Origin: Balaenoptera acutorostrata
Taxonomy: Eukaryota > Chordata > Mammalia > Artiodactyla > Balaenopteridae
Length of the DNA stretch: 64,000 bases
Reading direction: 5' to 3'
Assembly: GCF_949987535.1 (NCBI RefSeq)
Contig: NC_080074.1
Location: 37,121,641 to 37,185,640, forward strand
In this document: one piece after another, positions 48,301 through 60,230 of the stretch
Layout: the number at the start of each line of letters is the position of its first letter
Numbering within the stretch: the first letter of the stretch is position 1
Notes under the pieces: model-generated
Databases searched by the model: none
Told to the model about the DNA's origin: nothing
What the model saw: only the letters and a program-made list of their open reading frames with translations
Translations under genes and position numbers: made by a program

Positions 48301-49124
48301 GAGAAATGGAAAAAAACCCAAAAATAAACAAATGGGACCTAATGAAACTTAAAAGCTTTTGCACAGCAAAGGAAACCATAAACAAGACCAAAAGACAACC
48401 CTCAGAATGGGAGAAAATATTTGCAAATGAAGCAACTGACAAAGGATTAATCTCGAAAATTTACAAGCAGCTCATGCAGCACAATAATAAAAAAACAAAC
48501 AACCCAATCCAAAAATGGGCAGAAGACCTAAATAGACATTTCTCCAAAGAAGATAAACAGATTGCCAACAAACACATGAAAGAATCCTCAACATCATTAA
48601 TCATTAAAGAACTGCAAATCAAAACTACAATGAGATATCATCTCACACCGGTCAGAATGGCCATCATCAAAAAATCTACAAACAATAAATGCTGGAGAGG
48701 GTGTGGAGAAAAGGGAGCACTCTTGCACTGTTGGTGGGATTGTAAATTGATACAGCCACTATGGAGAACAGTATGGAGGTTCCTTAAAAAACTAAAAATA
48801 GAACTACCATACGACCCAGCAATCCCACTACTGGGCATATACCCTGAGAAAACCATAATTCAAAAAGAGTCACGTACCAAAATGTTCATTGCAGCTCTAT
48901 CTACAATAGCCAGGACATGGAAGCAACCTAAGTGTCCATCAACGGATGAATGGATAAAGAAGATGTGGCACATATATACAATGGAATATTACTCAGCCAT
49001 AAAAAGAAACAAAATTGAGTTATTTGTAGTGAGGTGGATGGACCTAGAGTCCATCATACAGAGTGAAGTAAGTCAGAAAGAGAAAAACAAATACCATATG
49101 CTAACACATATATATGGAATCTGA
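45309..49124 (+). pseudogene. L1 ORF2 remnant
   Basis: Endonuclease ([19 protein letters not shown], and SDHN near 45990), reverse transcriptase and the C-terminal Cys-rich region ([19 protein letters not shown] near 48690) are all present. The frame is broken by many stops and frameshifts, including the lost start (TTG TAA at 45312), a TAA at about 45684 and an altered FADD motif region near 47400 (a base is missing before 'gcagatgac'). It cannot encode an active protein. Confidence 0.9.
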
Positions 49125-51671
49125 AAAAAAATTTTTTTAAATGGTTCTGCTAAACCTAAGGGCAGGACAGGAATAAAGACACAGACGTAGAGAATGGACT
49201 TGAGGACATGGGGTGGGGGAATGGTAAGCTGGGACGAAGTGAGAGAGTAGCATTGGCATATATACACTACCAAATGTAAAACAGATAGCTACTGGGAAGC
49301 AGCTGCATAGCACAGGGAGATCAGCTCGGTGCTTTGAGACCACCTAGAGGGGTGGGATAAGGAGGGTGGGAGGGAGACGCAAGAGGGAGGGGATATGGGG
49401 ATATACATATGCACATAGCTGATTCACTTTGTTATACAGCAGAAACTAACAGAACACTGTAAAGCAATTATACTCCAATAAAGATGTTAAAAAAAAAAAA
49501 GAATAAATCAACCTCAAATATGTGAGGCCTTTTTGAACCAAAATACAGTATTTTCAATATGGGAAATTTAAAAATTGAAATAAATATAGAAATACACATA
49601 TCTAGAAGGGAAACTTGTAGACTATAACAATGTCAGTTTACCTCCCTTGAACATATAGTCACTGGAAAACCAATTAAAAGCCCAAACAGACTTCTAATGC
49701 AATTTAACAAGGCTATGATCATGTTCATATTAAAGACAAAACACAGAGGAATAATCGAGAATTGCTTGAAAATAAATAAAAAGAATGGGAAACTTGCCTT
49801 AAAATATAAAATATACTAGAAGTTACAGTAAATAAAACAAATTGTTCTTGGTGTGGGTTACCAAAAGACCAAAATAAAGCCCGTAACAATGACTCCAGGG
49901 TTACATACCAACAGCCTAGGTGAGAAGCATTCAATAAATTATCATGGGGACATTAGTTTTCATTTTGGAAAAAAAAAAACAAACCTTAATACAAAAAATA
50001 ATATATCCAGGGTGGGCTAAGTACCTAAAGAAAAAATCCAAAAATAATTCTAAAACTATTCAAAAAATGGACAATAACTTTTAAAAATATTAGCCTATGA
50101 ATGGTTTTCATAGAGACACAAAATACAGAGGTTTTAAAGGAAAGGGTCTGTGGATTTTTTTTTTATATATAGAGAGAGAGATTCAAGTTATATACAATAA
50201 CGATTATCATAAGAAAAGTAAAAATACAAGCAAAAACTAGGAGAAAATACCTGCAGAAAAGATGTTTGTGTTATACATGTAAGTGCGGCAGAGGGACCCA
50301 TTTTCACCTTAAACACCACAAATCAACAAGAAAAACTTCTCAATAAAGAAGTAGGCAAGAAACCTGAACAATTAATTCCCAGGAAAATTACAAAGAGCTA
50401 ATAAACAAAATAAACTCCACTGGTAATTACGGAAACATGGTTTTGAAGCAACAGAGTTTTGAAACCATTTCATTGGACATTTATTAATGCTGTCTATGTA
50501 ACAGCCCCAACTGAAACAATGTAATGTTAATGAAAGCAGAGACAGTCATGAAAATTATGACACCTTTGTATATACATCCAGAAGTAAAAAAATCACTGGT
50601 GATGCACATACACAGCAGAAAAAGTTAAAAGTATGCTTGTATAACTACATGTTGTAACCACATATAGAAATGCTTATGAAAAAAGTGAAAAGATATATAC
50701 TAGAGGAGGGAAAAAGATGTGTAAGGAATGCAATAATAACTTTTATGCTTTACTCCTTATTCTTCAGTACTGCTTCAATGTTTTCCACAAGATTCTATTT
50801 GAGTATAAATTAAGTGGTAAAAATGATCATTTAAAACAAAATGAAAGTGTGTAATACGTGTTAGGCTTTGCTCTTGCCATGTGAACAGGTAGGTAGGTAC
50901 CTGCAAGCTGTCTCATCTCCTTCCAGGAATCACTAAAGGGCCAGATGAGTTGTGTATCCACATCTCTGGTGACCCCAGGCCAATGGAATTTCACCAAAAT
51001 CTCTCAGTCCCATTCACTTGATATCAGACATGGCAAGCACCTCCTGGCCCTCCTGTTTGATAGCCTCTCCTGAATTGTCTACTTTGGGAGACCAGTCTGC
51101 TTACCTGGTATCCTTTGAACACCTCCCTCCATCCTTTATACACATACACACACATACACACATCCATGGAACTTGGCAGGAAACCCTGCCCTGGACTCTA
51201 GCCTTTTGGCCAAGGGTTACTTTCCCCCTCATTTCTACAGACCTCACTTCCACAGGCTTCTCATGCCTTGTTTTCAACAGGGATTCAAGGAATGGCTCAG
51301 CCCCATTATCAGATAGTCCCACCACTTCCATTCTGTAATCTCTGATCCCTCTAACCTCTCAAGGGTCCTCAAAAGCTGGTCCTGAACAAACAAAAAAATC
51401 TCTCATTAGAACTAGATCTATGGTGACAACTCTGCACCCCACATTCCCTCACTGCTCTATCCTCCTAAATTACTTCCTTTGAAGACAGAGTTCTCGGCAT
51501 CATGAGATATATAAACTTGTTGAAATTCTATGCAAATTTTTAGCTTCCTCAACCCCTACCCCCCGTTAAAAACTCATGTGCTTGGCATTGTGCTTGGTAC
51601 TGGGGATAGGTAGAATGGTACCACTATGTGTCACTCTGCCTCTTAAAATGAAGCTCCCAATAGGCAACTAT

Positions 51672-52089
51672 TGGTTGAATTATGTCTCTCCCAAAAAAGG
51701 TACGTTGAAGTTGTAACCCCCAATACCTTAGAATATGTCCTTTCTTGGAAAAAGGATCACTGCAGATGTAATGTGATAACAAGGGTGGGCCCCTAATCTA
51801 ATATGACTGGTATCCAGATAAGAGGATGTGAAGGCAAAGTTACACAGGGAGATCGTCATGTGATGACAAAGGCAGAGACTGGGGTCATGCAGCTGCAAGC
51901 CAAGGAACTCCAAAGAATGCCAGCAAACCACAGGAAAGAGGCAAGGAAGGATTCCCCTAAAGGTTTCAGAGGGAGCTTGCCCTGTGGACACCTTCATTGT
52001 GAACTGCTAGCCTCCAGAACTGTGCCATGATAAATTTCTATTATTTTAAACCACCTAATTTGCAGTACTTTGTTACAGAAACTAATACA
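51672..52089 (+). repeat. MaLR-like LTR (MLT1/MST type), solitary
   Basis: It starts TGGTTGAATTATGTC and contains 'aagttgtaacccccaatacc', 'gtgggcccctaatctaatat', 'ctagcctccagaactgtgcc' and the AATT/TAAATTT polyadenylation-type region, ending 'gttacagaaactaataca'. The TG...CA termini and order fit a MaLR LTR. No internal genes are present. Confidence 0.7.
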
Positions 52090-53929
52090 CAAACCAACGC
52101 TAACATACATGTCTTTGTTTCTGAACCTTCCAGATAACAACTCTAGACACCTAATTCAAGAAGGCTGTCATAACCCAGAATTGTTTAATGACAATGATCA
52201 ACATATACTTACACAATTCAAAGAATGTGGCTAATACCCATTACTAATCTTACCACTTACAGTGACATATGGAATCTCCTCTGCTGATATGAATTTCATA
52301 ATTCATTTATAAAAGCAACAAATATAGTCAGAACTCCTGTAGATATGGAGAGATATAATGACCAATAAGAAATCGCCACTACTTCATGAAGCTGAATATG
52401 AATGGTAATGACCTTTGTACTTCAATATTAAATATGGTATTTCTATAACTTTAGACAGACAATCTTTATGTTATAGAAGTATTTATTTATTCCTAGTTTA
52501 TTTATGTCTTGTTCTCTGAGGCAGATGTTGATCGAAAGCCTTCCTGGCACTTCTAGAAATGATCATAAATTTTTTCCTCTTCTGACTTTTTAAATTGAAA
52601 GAGTATAGCAATTGAATTGTGGTATTGAATACTCCACTATAAAACTTAGAATAAATCCCATCTGATAGTGGTGTTTTAATCTTTAATATGCTGCTGCATC
52701 CAGTATATTAATTTTAAGCTATGTCTACATTTATATTCATAAGTCTATTGGCCTGTTTTGGTTCTGTTATTTGTTCTTGCTTGTTTGCTTTTTGTTTTGT
52801 TTTTCGAGTTTTGTTTTTGTTATTCTCTTTTGTGTTTTGGTTTTAAGTATTCATCAGACCTTTTGCCATCAGTTTTATCTAGCTTCACAAAAATAAGTGA
52901 GAAGTGTAACTAATGCAAGAAATACCATTTGATTAATGATTTGATAGAACTTACTTGTGAAATGCCTTAACTTGGTTCCTTGGAGAGAAACTTCTTTAAT
53001 ATGGTTTTCAAATTTTTCCAAGGTTTTTGACTCAGATTGCCTGCTTCTTCTTGGGCTAATGTTAATCATTTATATTTTCCCAGAAAAGCATTCATATTAC
53101 TAAGATTTTCATATACATAACTAACATTTTGTTATTTTAAGCTTCCATACATCTGGATGCAGGCCCTTTCTCATTCTCAGTATTGTATTGTATATTTGAG
53201 ATTTTCTATTTTGTCCATTACCTTTGCCATATATTGTTGATCTTTTACAGAACAAGCTCTTACATTTATTCATTACTTCCCATTGTTTCTCCATATTCTA
53301 CTTCATTAACATTTTCTTTTTACTTGCCTTAAATTTATTAGTTTACTGTATTGCTCCTTTCCTAGTTTCTCAGATTAGATGATTACTTAGATGCTTACAG
53401 AAGAAAAATGACAACTAACTTATGGTGGCAAAATCTCTATTATCCACAGAAATAATCCCCTCTATTATATAAGATAATCAAGAATTGATTAAACCACATT
53501 ACATTTATCATCTGCATTCTGAAATCTAATGCCTAATGAAATATTCAATGCTCTATTGAACTCCCTGTTTCGGTGGCAATTGGAACAGACTGACTGGGGC
53601 AAATCTATAACAGTGAAAGAACAGAGCATTTTTCAGAGGAGAAATCAATTGTATTTCAAATGGCAGTGAGTGGTGCAGTTAAAAGGTTGAAAGTCGACTA
53701 CGTATTTATAAGATTTGACAGTGTAAATCATTGACTGGTGGTCCGTCTGCTTTGTCCCTGAAAATTTATTATACCTGAAAAGAGAAACCAACATCATAAG
53801 GCAGATCTGTTAAACCTGGTCTTAAAATTACTTGTGGGAACTACTGAATTTTAATAAATTTGATAATATGAATAAAAGGCTAAATATAAGGCTATGCAAT
53901 AAATGTACTACATCTATTGCTATTAAGAG

Positions 53930-54258
53930 TAGAATTGGGGGGAGGTAGGCAAAATGGGTGAAGGGGGTCAAAAGGTAGAAACTTCAGTTATAAAATAAAT
54001 AAGTCCTGAAGATGTAACGTACATACAGCATAGTGACTAGTTAATAACACCATACCGCATATTTAAAAGTTCCTAAAAGAGAGTTGCTAAATAAAAGTTC
54101 TCATCACAAGAAAAAAAATTTGTAACAATGTATGGTGACAGATGTTAACTAGATTTCCTGTAGTAATCATTTTGCAATATATACAAATATCAAATCATTA
54201 TGTTGTATATCTGAAACTAATAAAATCTTGTATGTCAATTATACCTCAACACAGAAAA
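53930..54258 (+). repeat. L1 3'UTR fragment (older)
   Basis: It contains 'aaggggtcaaaaggtagaaa'-type sequence, 'catacagcatagtgactagt', 'gcaatatatacaaatatcaa', then 'tgtatatctgaaactaataa' and 'tgtcaattatacctcaa', a common older L1 3' end in forward orientation. Confidence 0.65.
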
Positions 54259-55628
54259 GTAGAACCTAAGCACTGTTTTAAATTTCACATTATATGTCTA
54301 TAACCTGTAACTATGGATTGAAGTGATATCAAAACAATGTGATAATTAAAAACAATTTCTGCAGTATCTTCTTCTTGAAAGCAACTATTAGCTCAGTTGT
54401 GCAAACCCATGATCTTTTTAACAAAATTCTACAGCATGAGTTCAGTAAACTATCATAAAAAAAAAAAATTAACTTACATTTTCTGTTAGATGTAATTCCA
54501 AGTATTTTATTTCTATATGAAAAGTGATTTGAATTAATTTTTTTTCTGAATTTGACAGCTGTATACTGTGATTTTTTGTCCCCATACCCTTGGTTTACTT
54601 CTGCCAGCTTGAGCAAAAATACAATTGTTGCAGGGTTATAGAGTCAGAACATCTTAAGCTCAAATATTGGCTCCTCTACTGTTTGGGTGATCTTACACAA
54701 ATTACCTCTGCATTTTCCTCATTTTGTAGGCTTCATGTGAAGATAAACTGTCATAACATATGTAAGGAACTAAGAAAAGTGGTTGGCACATAAAAGTAAT
54801 TCAAGTAATTGCTCCCAAAGAAAAAAAGTTAAAATTATTCCATCATTTTATAAATAAGAAATATAACCATTTATATGTACCTCTTGGATATAACTTGGTA
54901 TTAATGCTGCAAAAAAAATGTCCTCAGTTTTAAAATCTTTTAATGCAATGTTTCCTAAACTTCAGATATAACCATATATTATTTGTACTATTACTTATTT
55001 AATATTTTTCCAAATCATTCCTTTTTTCTCTATTCTCTCCTAGAACAATATTTAGACGTGCTAGTTATATTTTTAAAATATAAACATAAATATAAAATTA
55101 CAAGGATTAATTTAAAGATTATCTCTGGCCTCTTAGAATCATCCTGTGTCTGGCCAGTGGTAGTGTACCTCTCTTTAGTAATTATTGTTTTGAAGTTACA
55201 TAATGATGCATGTCTCCAAGTTATATTGCTAATAAAATTTTCTAGCAATAGGAATTTTTTTCAATAATTTACAAAGCACGTAGATCTATGAACACTGAAT
55301 GTGTTCAAAAAAATCTAGGTTACTGATTTAAAGTTAAGTAGAGGAACTAACAGGAGTTTATGATTCTCAACAGCTTCTAAAACTCATGAATAAATATGGG
55401 TATTTCATGCTAACTAACACAATAGCTTCATTAGTTTCAGGTTTTGGTTATAAAACATCTTTAACTTTAACTGATAATATGAAATGTGATTAACACCTGC
55501 TGCTACCACAAAGGAATGTTGTTTGGTTAAGTTTACTGGTAAAACTGAGCAAAGCAAACTCCTTTTCTTTCAGGATTTGAAATAGAACAAGGAGCAATTT
55601 CTGTATGTCAGAAAAAATTATGTGATGA

Positions 55629-55900
55629 GGACTTCCCTGGCACAGTGGTTAAGAATCCGCCCAGCAATGCAGGGGACACGGGTTCGATCCCTGGTCCTGG
55701 AAGATCCCACATGCCGCGGAGCAACTAAGCCTGTGTGCCACAACTACTGAGCATGCACTCTAGAGCCCACGAGCCACAACTACTGAAGCCCATGCACCGC
55801 AACGAAGAGTAGCCCCCACTCGCCACAACTAGAGAAAGCCCGTGCCCAGCAATGAAGACCCAATGCAGCCAAAAATAAAAATAAATAAATTTTTAAAAAT
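55629..55900 (+). repeat. CHR SINE (long type)
   Basis: It begins GGACTTCCCTGG, with a small deletion in the head (TGGTGG lost), then 'gttcgatccctggtcctgga', the body and 'cccaatgcagccaaaaataa'. The TSD TGTGATGA lies at 55621-55628 and 55901-55908. Confidence 0.9.
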
Positions 55901-57689
55901 TGTGATGAAAATAGCATATATATATCTCAAAAAAACTTTGTCACATAGTCTCTAACTGTTCATGAGAAAACCTGGCTTTTTTCCTAACTATGTAAATAAA
56001 CAGAAAAAAAAAATAAGATTGCTCCTAGGGACATATGATGCCAGACATATTTATGATATTACAGGTTGTAAAGTATCTATCTTGGTGTGTCTTATTAATA
56101 TTTGATTAAAAATCATTGAATAATACCTATTTTGAAACATAATTAGTTATGTATCAGAATTCTGTCAACCACATGGGTTATGTAATCCTTCAAAATTATT
56201 GCCGACATTTCTTGTGGAATTTAGGCCTCTCCATTTGAGCTAACAGTTAAGTATAGTTAAAAAAACCTGTCACAGTAGTAAAATTATTTTGAAACTATAA
56301 ATGGCATTATGCCATATCCCTTTTCCTACAAATAGGGGGGAAGAAACCAAATCTTGTTAATAACCACTTCTTCAGCAAGAATTTTTCATTGGGGTTTAGG
56401 GAGATGTATCTATATGCTTTCACAGTTTACATATGCATCCACAGAGTAAGTTATAAGATGCAGCTTTTAAATTACATGTAAAGTATATTCATCTAATTGA
56501 ATACATTTCTCTTCTCAGCAAAGAATAAGCCTGGTTGGACACATTTCCTTTTTCTTTCAACCCTTGCCCAACAAGTAACACCAGAAGGTAGTAACTTTTC
56601 AACCAGTGGCTATAGATGAGAGAGAGAAAAACAAGTTCAAAGAAGGGATGCTGGTTGTTCAGCTACTTTCTCCCCTGACAATGTATGAAGAATGGGCACC
56701 AGAAGCAAACTGGATTCCCACATTGCAAGACAAGAGGTCCCTTTGACAACATTATTTTCAGAGGCAAAAAAAAAGAAAAAAAAAAAAAAAAGAATGTTTG
56801 TGTAAATTTATCAAACTGATAAGGTTCTTTTTCATGAAATAAAAATACTATTCAATAATCAATACTAATCAATAATATAGGAACATCACATTATTTAGAT
56901 GAAGAAGACATGGGGGGAAAGCCTTTGTAGTTGTATCTAGATATATCCATTCAAATAAAGAAAAAGATGCAATCTCAAATTACTTCGGGGAAAATGACGA
57001 AGTATGAAACACAACAGAGAGTGACTATCAGGGGTGTGTAAACTGGAGAGGGAGTGCTCCCCCTGAAGGCATCCCAGGTAAAAAAGAGAAAATTGAACAC
57101 TGTGCAGGTCAACACAAAACACATGCTGACCTAATTTAGACTATAGGCCAGGAGACTGAGACCCCAGGGTTAAAGTCTAGGAAGTTAAAGAAAGGTAAAT
57201 GTACAAACAGGAAGTTAAACTGAGCTCATCTTGTCTGCTTTCCCTTAAAAATCTAGATATTTTGGTGTTTTTTTACAAAAATTTTTTACATCTGTTCTTT
57301 TAGATTTAGCCAGTACAAAAGATTAGACATAACCAGAACACAAATGCACATTAAAAATGAAGCTGACAAATTAATGTTGTCAATATTACATAGCAGTCGT
57401 TAAACACAAGCAGTAGACATCTTATATGCCTGGTCCCCTCCTACAGGGAACTGGTCCTCCTCCTTTCCATTCCAACCCCAGAGGCACTGTCAATGGAGGG
57501 CTCTTATAGCCCCGGACACACGGCCCGAAGTTTCATTTAAGAAACGATCCATGATCCCAGAAAGGTCAGTCAGAGATCTTTTTCCAGGATTAATAGAGAC
57601 ACCAAGACAACTCCTTCAGAGACTGAGAAGAGTCTATATGCATAAAAGTGCAGGAGTCATTTCATTAACTTAGAGTCCCACAGAGAAAG

Positions 57690-57900
57690 GAGTGAACCCA
57701 AAAGAAACCAAAGACACAAAATGGAGACAAACACCCGAAACATAATAAAACACCTGGATCTAACTGTGCCTTCATCTAGTCAACCCCAGGAATTTTCAGT
57801 TATGGGGGCTAATAAATTCTCTTTTGTGTTTAAGCAAGTTTAGACTAAGTTTCTATTACTTATAAATAAAAGAGTGTCATAAATACAAGAGACAGAAAAA
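57690..57900 (+). repeat. Possible old LTR 3' part
   Basis: 'acctggatctaactgtgcct' followed by 'ttcagttatgggggctaata' and the AATAAA-bearing 'ctaataaattctcttttgtg' resembles the polyadenylation region of old mammalian LTRs. Ends are unclear. Confidence 0.35.
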
Positions 57901-58965
57901 GGATTTCAGTTTAATTTGCATTTATCCACTCACATCTAACTGCACCCCCTGGGCCTTTCCATTCAAATAACAGAACAGATTTTTCCCCTGGGATTTTTCT
58001 AACCCAACATACACAGACATTCTAAATTATCCCATTATCCCAACCTAATTGTCACTACCATTGGAGGAGGGGGTGGAAAAAGAAAAGAAAAACATTATCT
58101 TATTTGATAACTCCCCAGGTTTAGTACATGTTCTATATATACTTTGACACCAGCAATTCTTTAACAAAGGATAAAATCTATTATTAAAAATCAAGATATC
58201 AATTACGTAGAGTATCATACATAGCAGCCTTATTTTACGAGCCCAACCAAGTACTAATGATGTGAACTTTAAAAAAAAAAAAAAGCTGGTAGGAGATTAA
58301 CCAAGATGGCGGAGTAGAAGGACGTGCTCTCACTCCCTCTTGCGAGAGCACCAGAATCACAACTGGCTGCTGGACAATCATTGACAGGAAGACCCTGGAC
58401 TTCACCAAGGAGGATACCCCACGTCCAAGGACAGAGGAGAAGCCACAGTGAGACGGTAGGAGGGGCGCAATCAGAGTAAAATCAAATCCCATAACTGCTG
58501 GGTGGGTGACTCACAGACTGGCGAACACTTATACCACAGAAGTCCACCCACTGGAGTGAAGGTTCTGAGCCCCACGTCAGGCTTCCCAACCTGGGGGTCC
58601 AGCAACGGGAGGAGGAATTCCTAGAGAATCAGACTTTGAAGTCTAGTGGGAATTGATTGCAGGACTGTGACAGGACTGGGGGAAACAGAGACCCCACTCT
58701 TGGAGGGCACACACAAAGTAATGTGTGCATCGGGACCCAGGGGAAGGAGCAGTGACCCTGGGGGAGACTGAACCAGACGTACCTGCTGGTGTTGGGGGGT
58801 CTCCTGCAGAGGCGAGTGGTGGCTCTGTTTCACCGTGGGGATAAGGACACTGGCAGCAGAGGTCCTGGGAAGTTCTCCTTGGCGTGAGCCCTCCCAGAGT
58901 CTGCCATTAACCCCACCAAAGAGCACGGGTAGGCTCCAGTGTTGGGTTGCCTCAGGCAAAACAAC

Positions 58966-59115
58966 CAACAGGGAGGGAACCCAGCCCCACCCATCAACAG
59001 TCAAGTGGATTAAGGTTTTACTGAGCTCTGATCGCCACAGCAACAGGGAGGGAACCAAGCCCCACCCATCAACAGTCAAGTGGATTAAGGTTTTACTGAG
59101 CTCTGACCGACACAG
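58966..59115 (+). repeat. 75-bp tandem duplication in the L1 5'UTR
   Basis: Two head-to-tail copies, 58966-59040 and 59041-59115, each starting CAACAGGGAGGGAAC and ending in CACAG, differing at about three bases. The homologous 5'UTR in the copy at 12113-13942 has a single unit. Confidence 0.93.
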
Positions 59116-59260
59116 CAACAGTCAGCTCTACCCACCACCAGAGCCTCCCATCAAGCCTCTTAGATAGCCTCAACCACCAGAGGGCAGGCAACAGAAGCAA
59201 GAAAAACTACAATCCTGCAGCCTGTGGACCAAAAACCACAGTTACAGAAAGACAGAGAAG

Positions 59261-60172
59261 ATGAAAAGGCAGAGGGCTATGTACCAGATGAAGGAACAAG
59301 AAAAAACCCCAGAAAAACAACTAAATGAAGTGGAGATAGGCAACCTTCCAGAAAAAGAATTCAGAATAATGATAGTGAAGATGATCCAGGACCTCGGAAT
59401 AAGAATGGAGGCAAAGATTGAGAAGATGCAAGAAATGATTAACAAAGACCTAGAAGAATTAAAGAACAAACAAACAGAGATGACCAATACAATAACTGAA
59501 ATGAAAACTACACTAGAAGGAATCAATAGCAGAATAACTGAGGCAGAAGAACGGATAAGTGACCTGGAAGACAGAATGGTGGAATTCACTGCTGCGGAAC
59601 AGACTAAAGAAAAAAGAACAAAAAGAAATGAAGACAGCCTAAGAGACCTCTGGGACAACATTAAACGCAACAACATTCGCATTATAGGGGTCCCAGAAGG
59701 AGAAGAGAGAGAGAAAGGACCAGAGAAAATATTTGAAGAGATTATAGTCGAAAACTTCCCTAACATGGGAAAGGAAATAGCCACCCAAGTCCAGGAAGCG
59801 CAGAGAGTCCCATACAGAATAAACCCAAGGAGAAACACGCCGAGACACATAGTAATCAAAGTGGCAAAAATTAAAGACAAAGAAAAATTACTGAAAGCAG
59901 CAAGGGAAAAACGACAAATAACATACAAGGGAACTCCCATAAGGTTAACAGCTGATTTCTCAGCAGAAACTCTGCAAGCCAGAAGGGAGTGGCATGAAAT
60001 ACTTAAAGTGATGAAAGGGAAGAACCTACAACCAAGATTACTCTACCCAGCAAGGATCTCATTTAGATTTGATGGAGAAATCAAAAGCTTTACAGACAAG
60101 CAAAAGCTAAGAGAATTCAGCACCAGCACCACCAAACCAGCTCTACAACAAATGCTAAAGGAACTTCTCTAA
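59261..60172 (+). CDS. L1 ORF1p
   Basis: A 303-codon intact frame. ORF1p is the L1 RNA chaperone: coiled coil (residues ~40-115, [20 protein letters not shown]), RRM with [13 protein letters not shown] (~145-157) and the C-terminal domain ([20 protein letters not shown]). The start is [14 protein letters not shown] two-codon ST repeat ([10 protein letters not shown]) near the end differs from the other copy. Length and structure are as in other placental L1 ORF1s. ORF2 starts 58 bp downstream. Confidence 0.95.
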   Translation: MKRQRAMYQMKEQEKTPEKQLNEVEIGNLPEKEFRIMIVKMIQDLGIRMEAKIEKMQEMINKDLEELKNKQTEMTNTITEMKTTLEGINSRITEAEERISDLEDRMVEFTAAEQTKEKRTKRNEDSLRDLWDNIKRNNIRIIGVPEGEEREKGPEKIFEEIIVENFPNMGKEIATQVQEAQRVPYRINPRRNTPRHIVIKVAKIKDKEKLLKAAREKRQITYKGTPIRLTADFSAETLQARREWHEILKVMKGKNLQPRLLYPARISFRFDGEIKSFTDKQKLREFSTSTTKPALQQMLKELL

Positions 60173-60230
60173 GTGGGAAACACAAGAGAAGAAAAGGACC
60201 TACAAAAACAAACCCAAAACAATTAAGAAA

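Larger units (their letters stand above)
42385..49498 (+). mobile_element. Full-length but decayed L1, distinct 5'UTR
   Basis: A ~7.1-kb insertion with 16-bp TSD AAGAATAAATCAACCT at 42369-42384 and 49499-49514. Layout: a ~1.6-kb 5'UTR (GC-rich to about 43380, then T-rich to 43735), a CHR SINE at 44023-44373, ORF1 remnant, ORF2 remnant, 3'UTR from about 49125 and poly(A). The 5'UTR is unlike the CCAAGATGGCGG type at 12113-13942 and 58285, although the ORFs are close relatives. The element is dead. Confidence 0.93.
49515..58284. other. TMTC2 intron sequence
   Basis: No exon is recognised. An LTR-like element, an L1 3' end, a SINE and a weak LTR-like piece are listed separately. The remainder (49515-51660, 52100-53900, 54300-55600 and 55910-57600) is AT-rich and unassigned, with A-runs at 56766-56791 and an ATAGAGAGAG run near 50165-50182. 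Confidence 0.55.

Noticed and set aside
57400..57690. Less AT-rich stretch that could be an exon or regulatory element
   Set aside because: No open frame with flanking splice sites on either strand and no homology I recognise.
58621..59118. 165-codon open frame antisense to the L1 5'UTR
   Set aside because: Its repeated SELSKTLIHLTVDGWG segment is just the reverse reading of the 75-bp duplication. The related 5'UTR at 13231 has only a short version. No independent gene is indicated.
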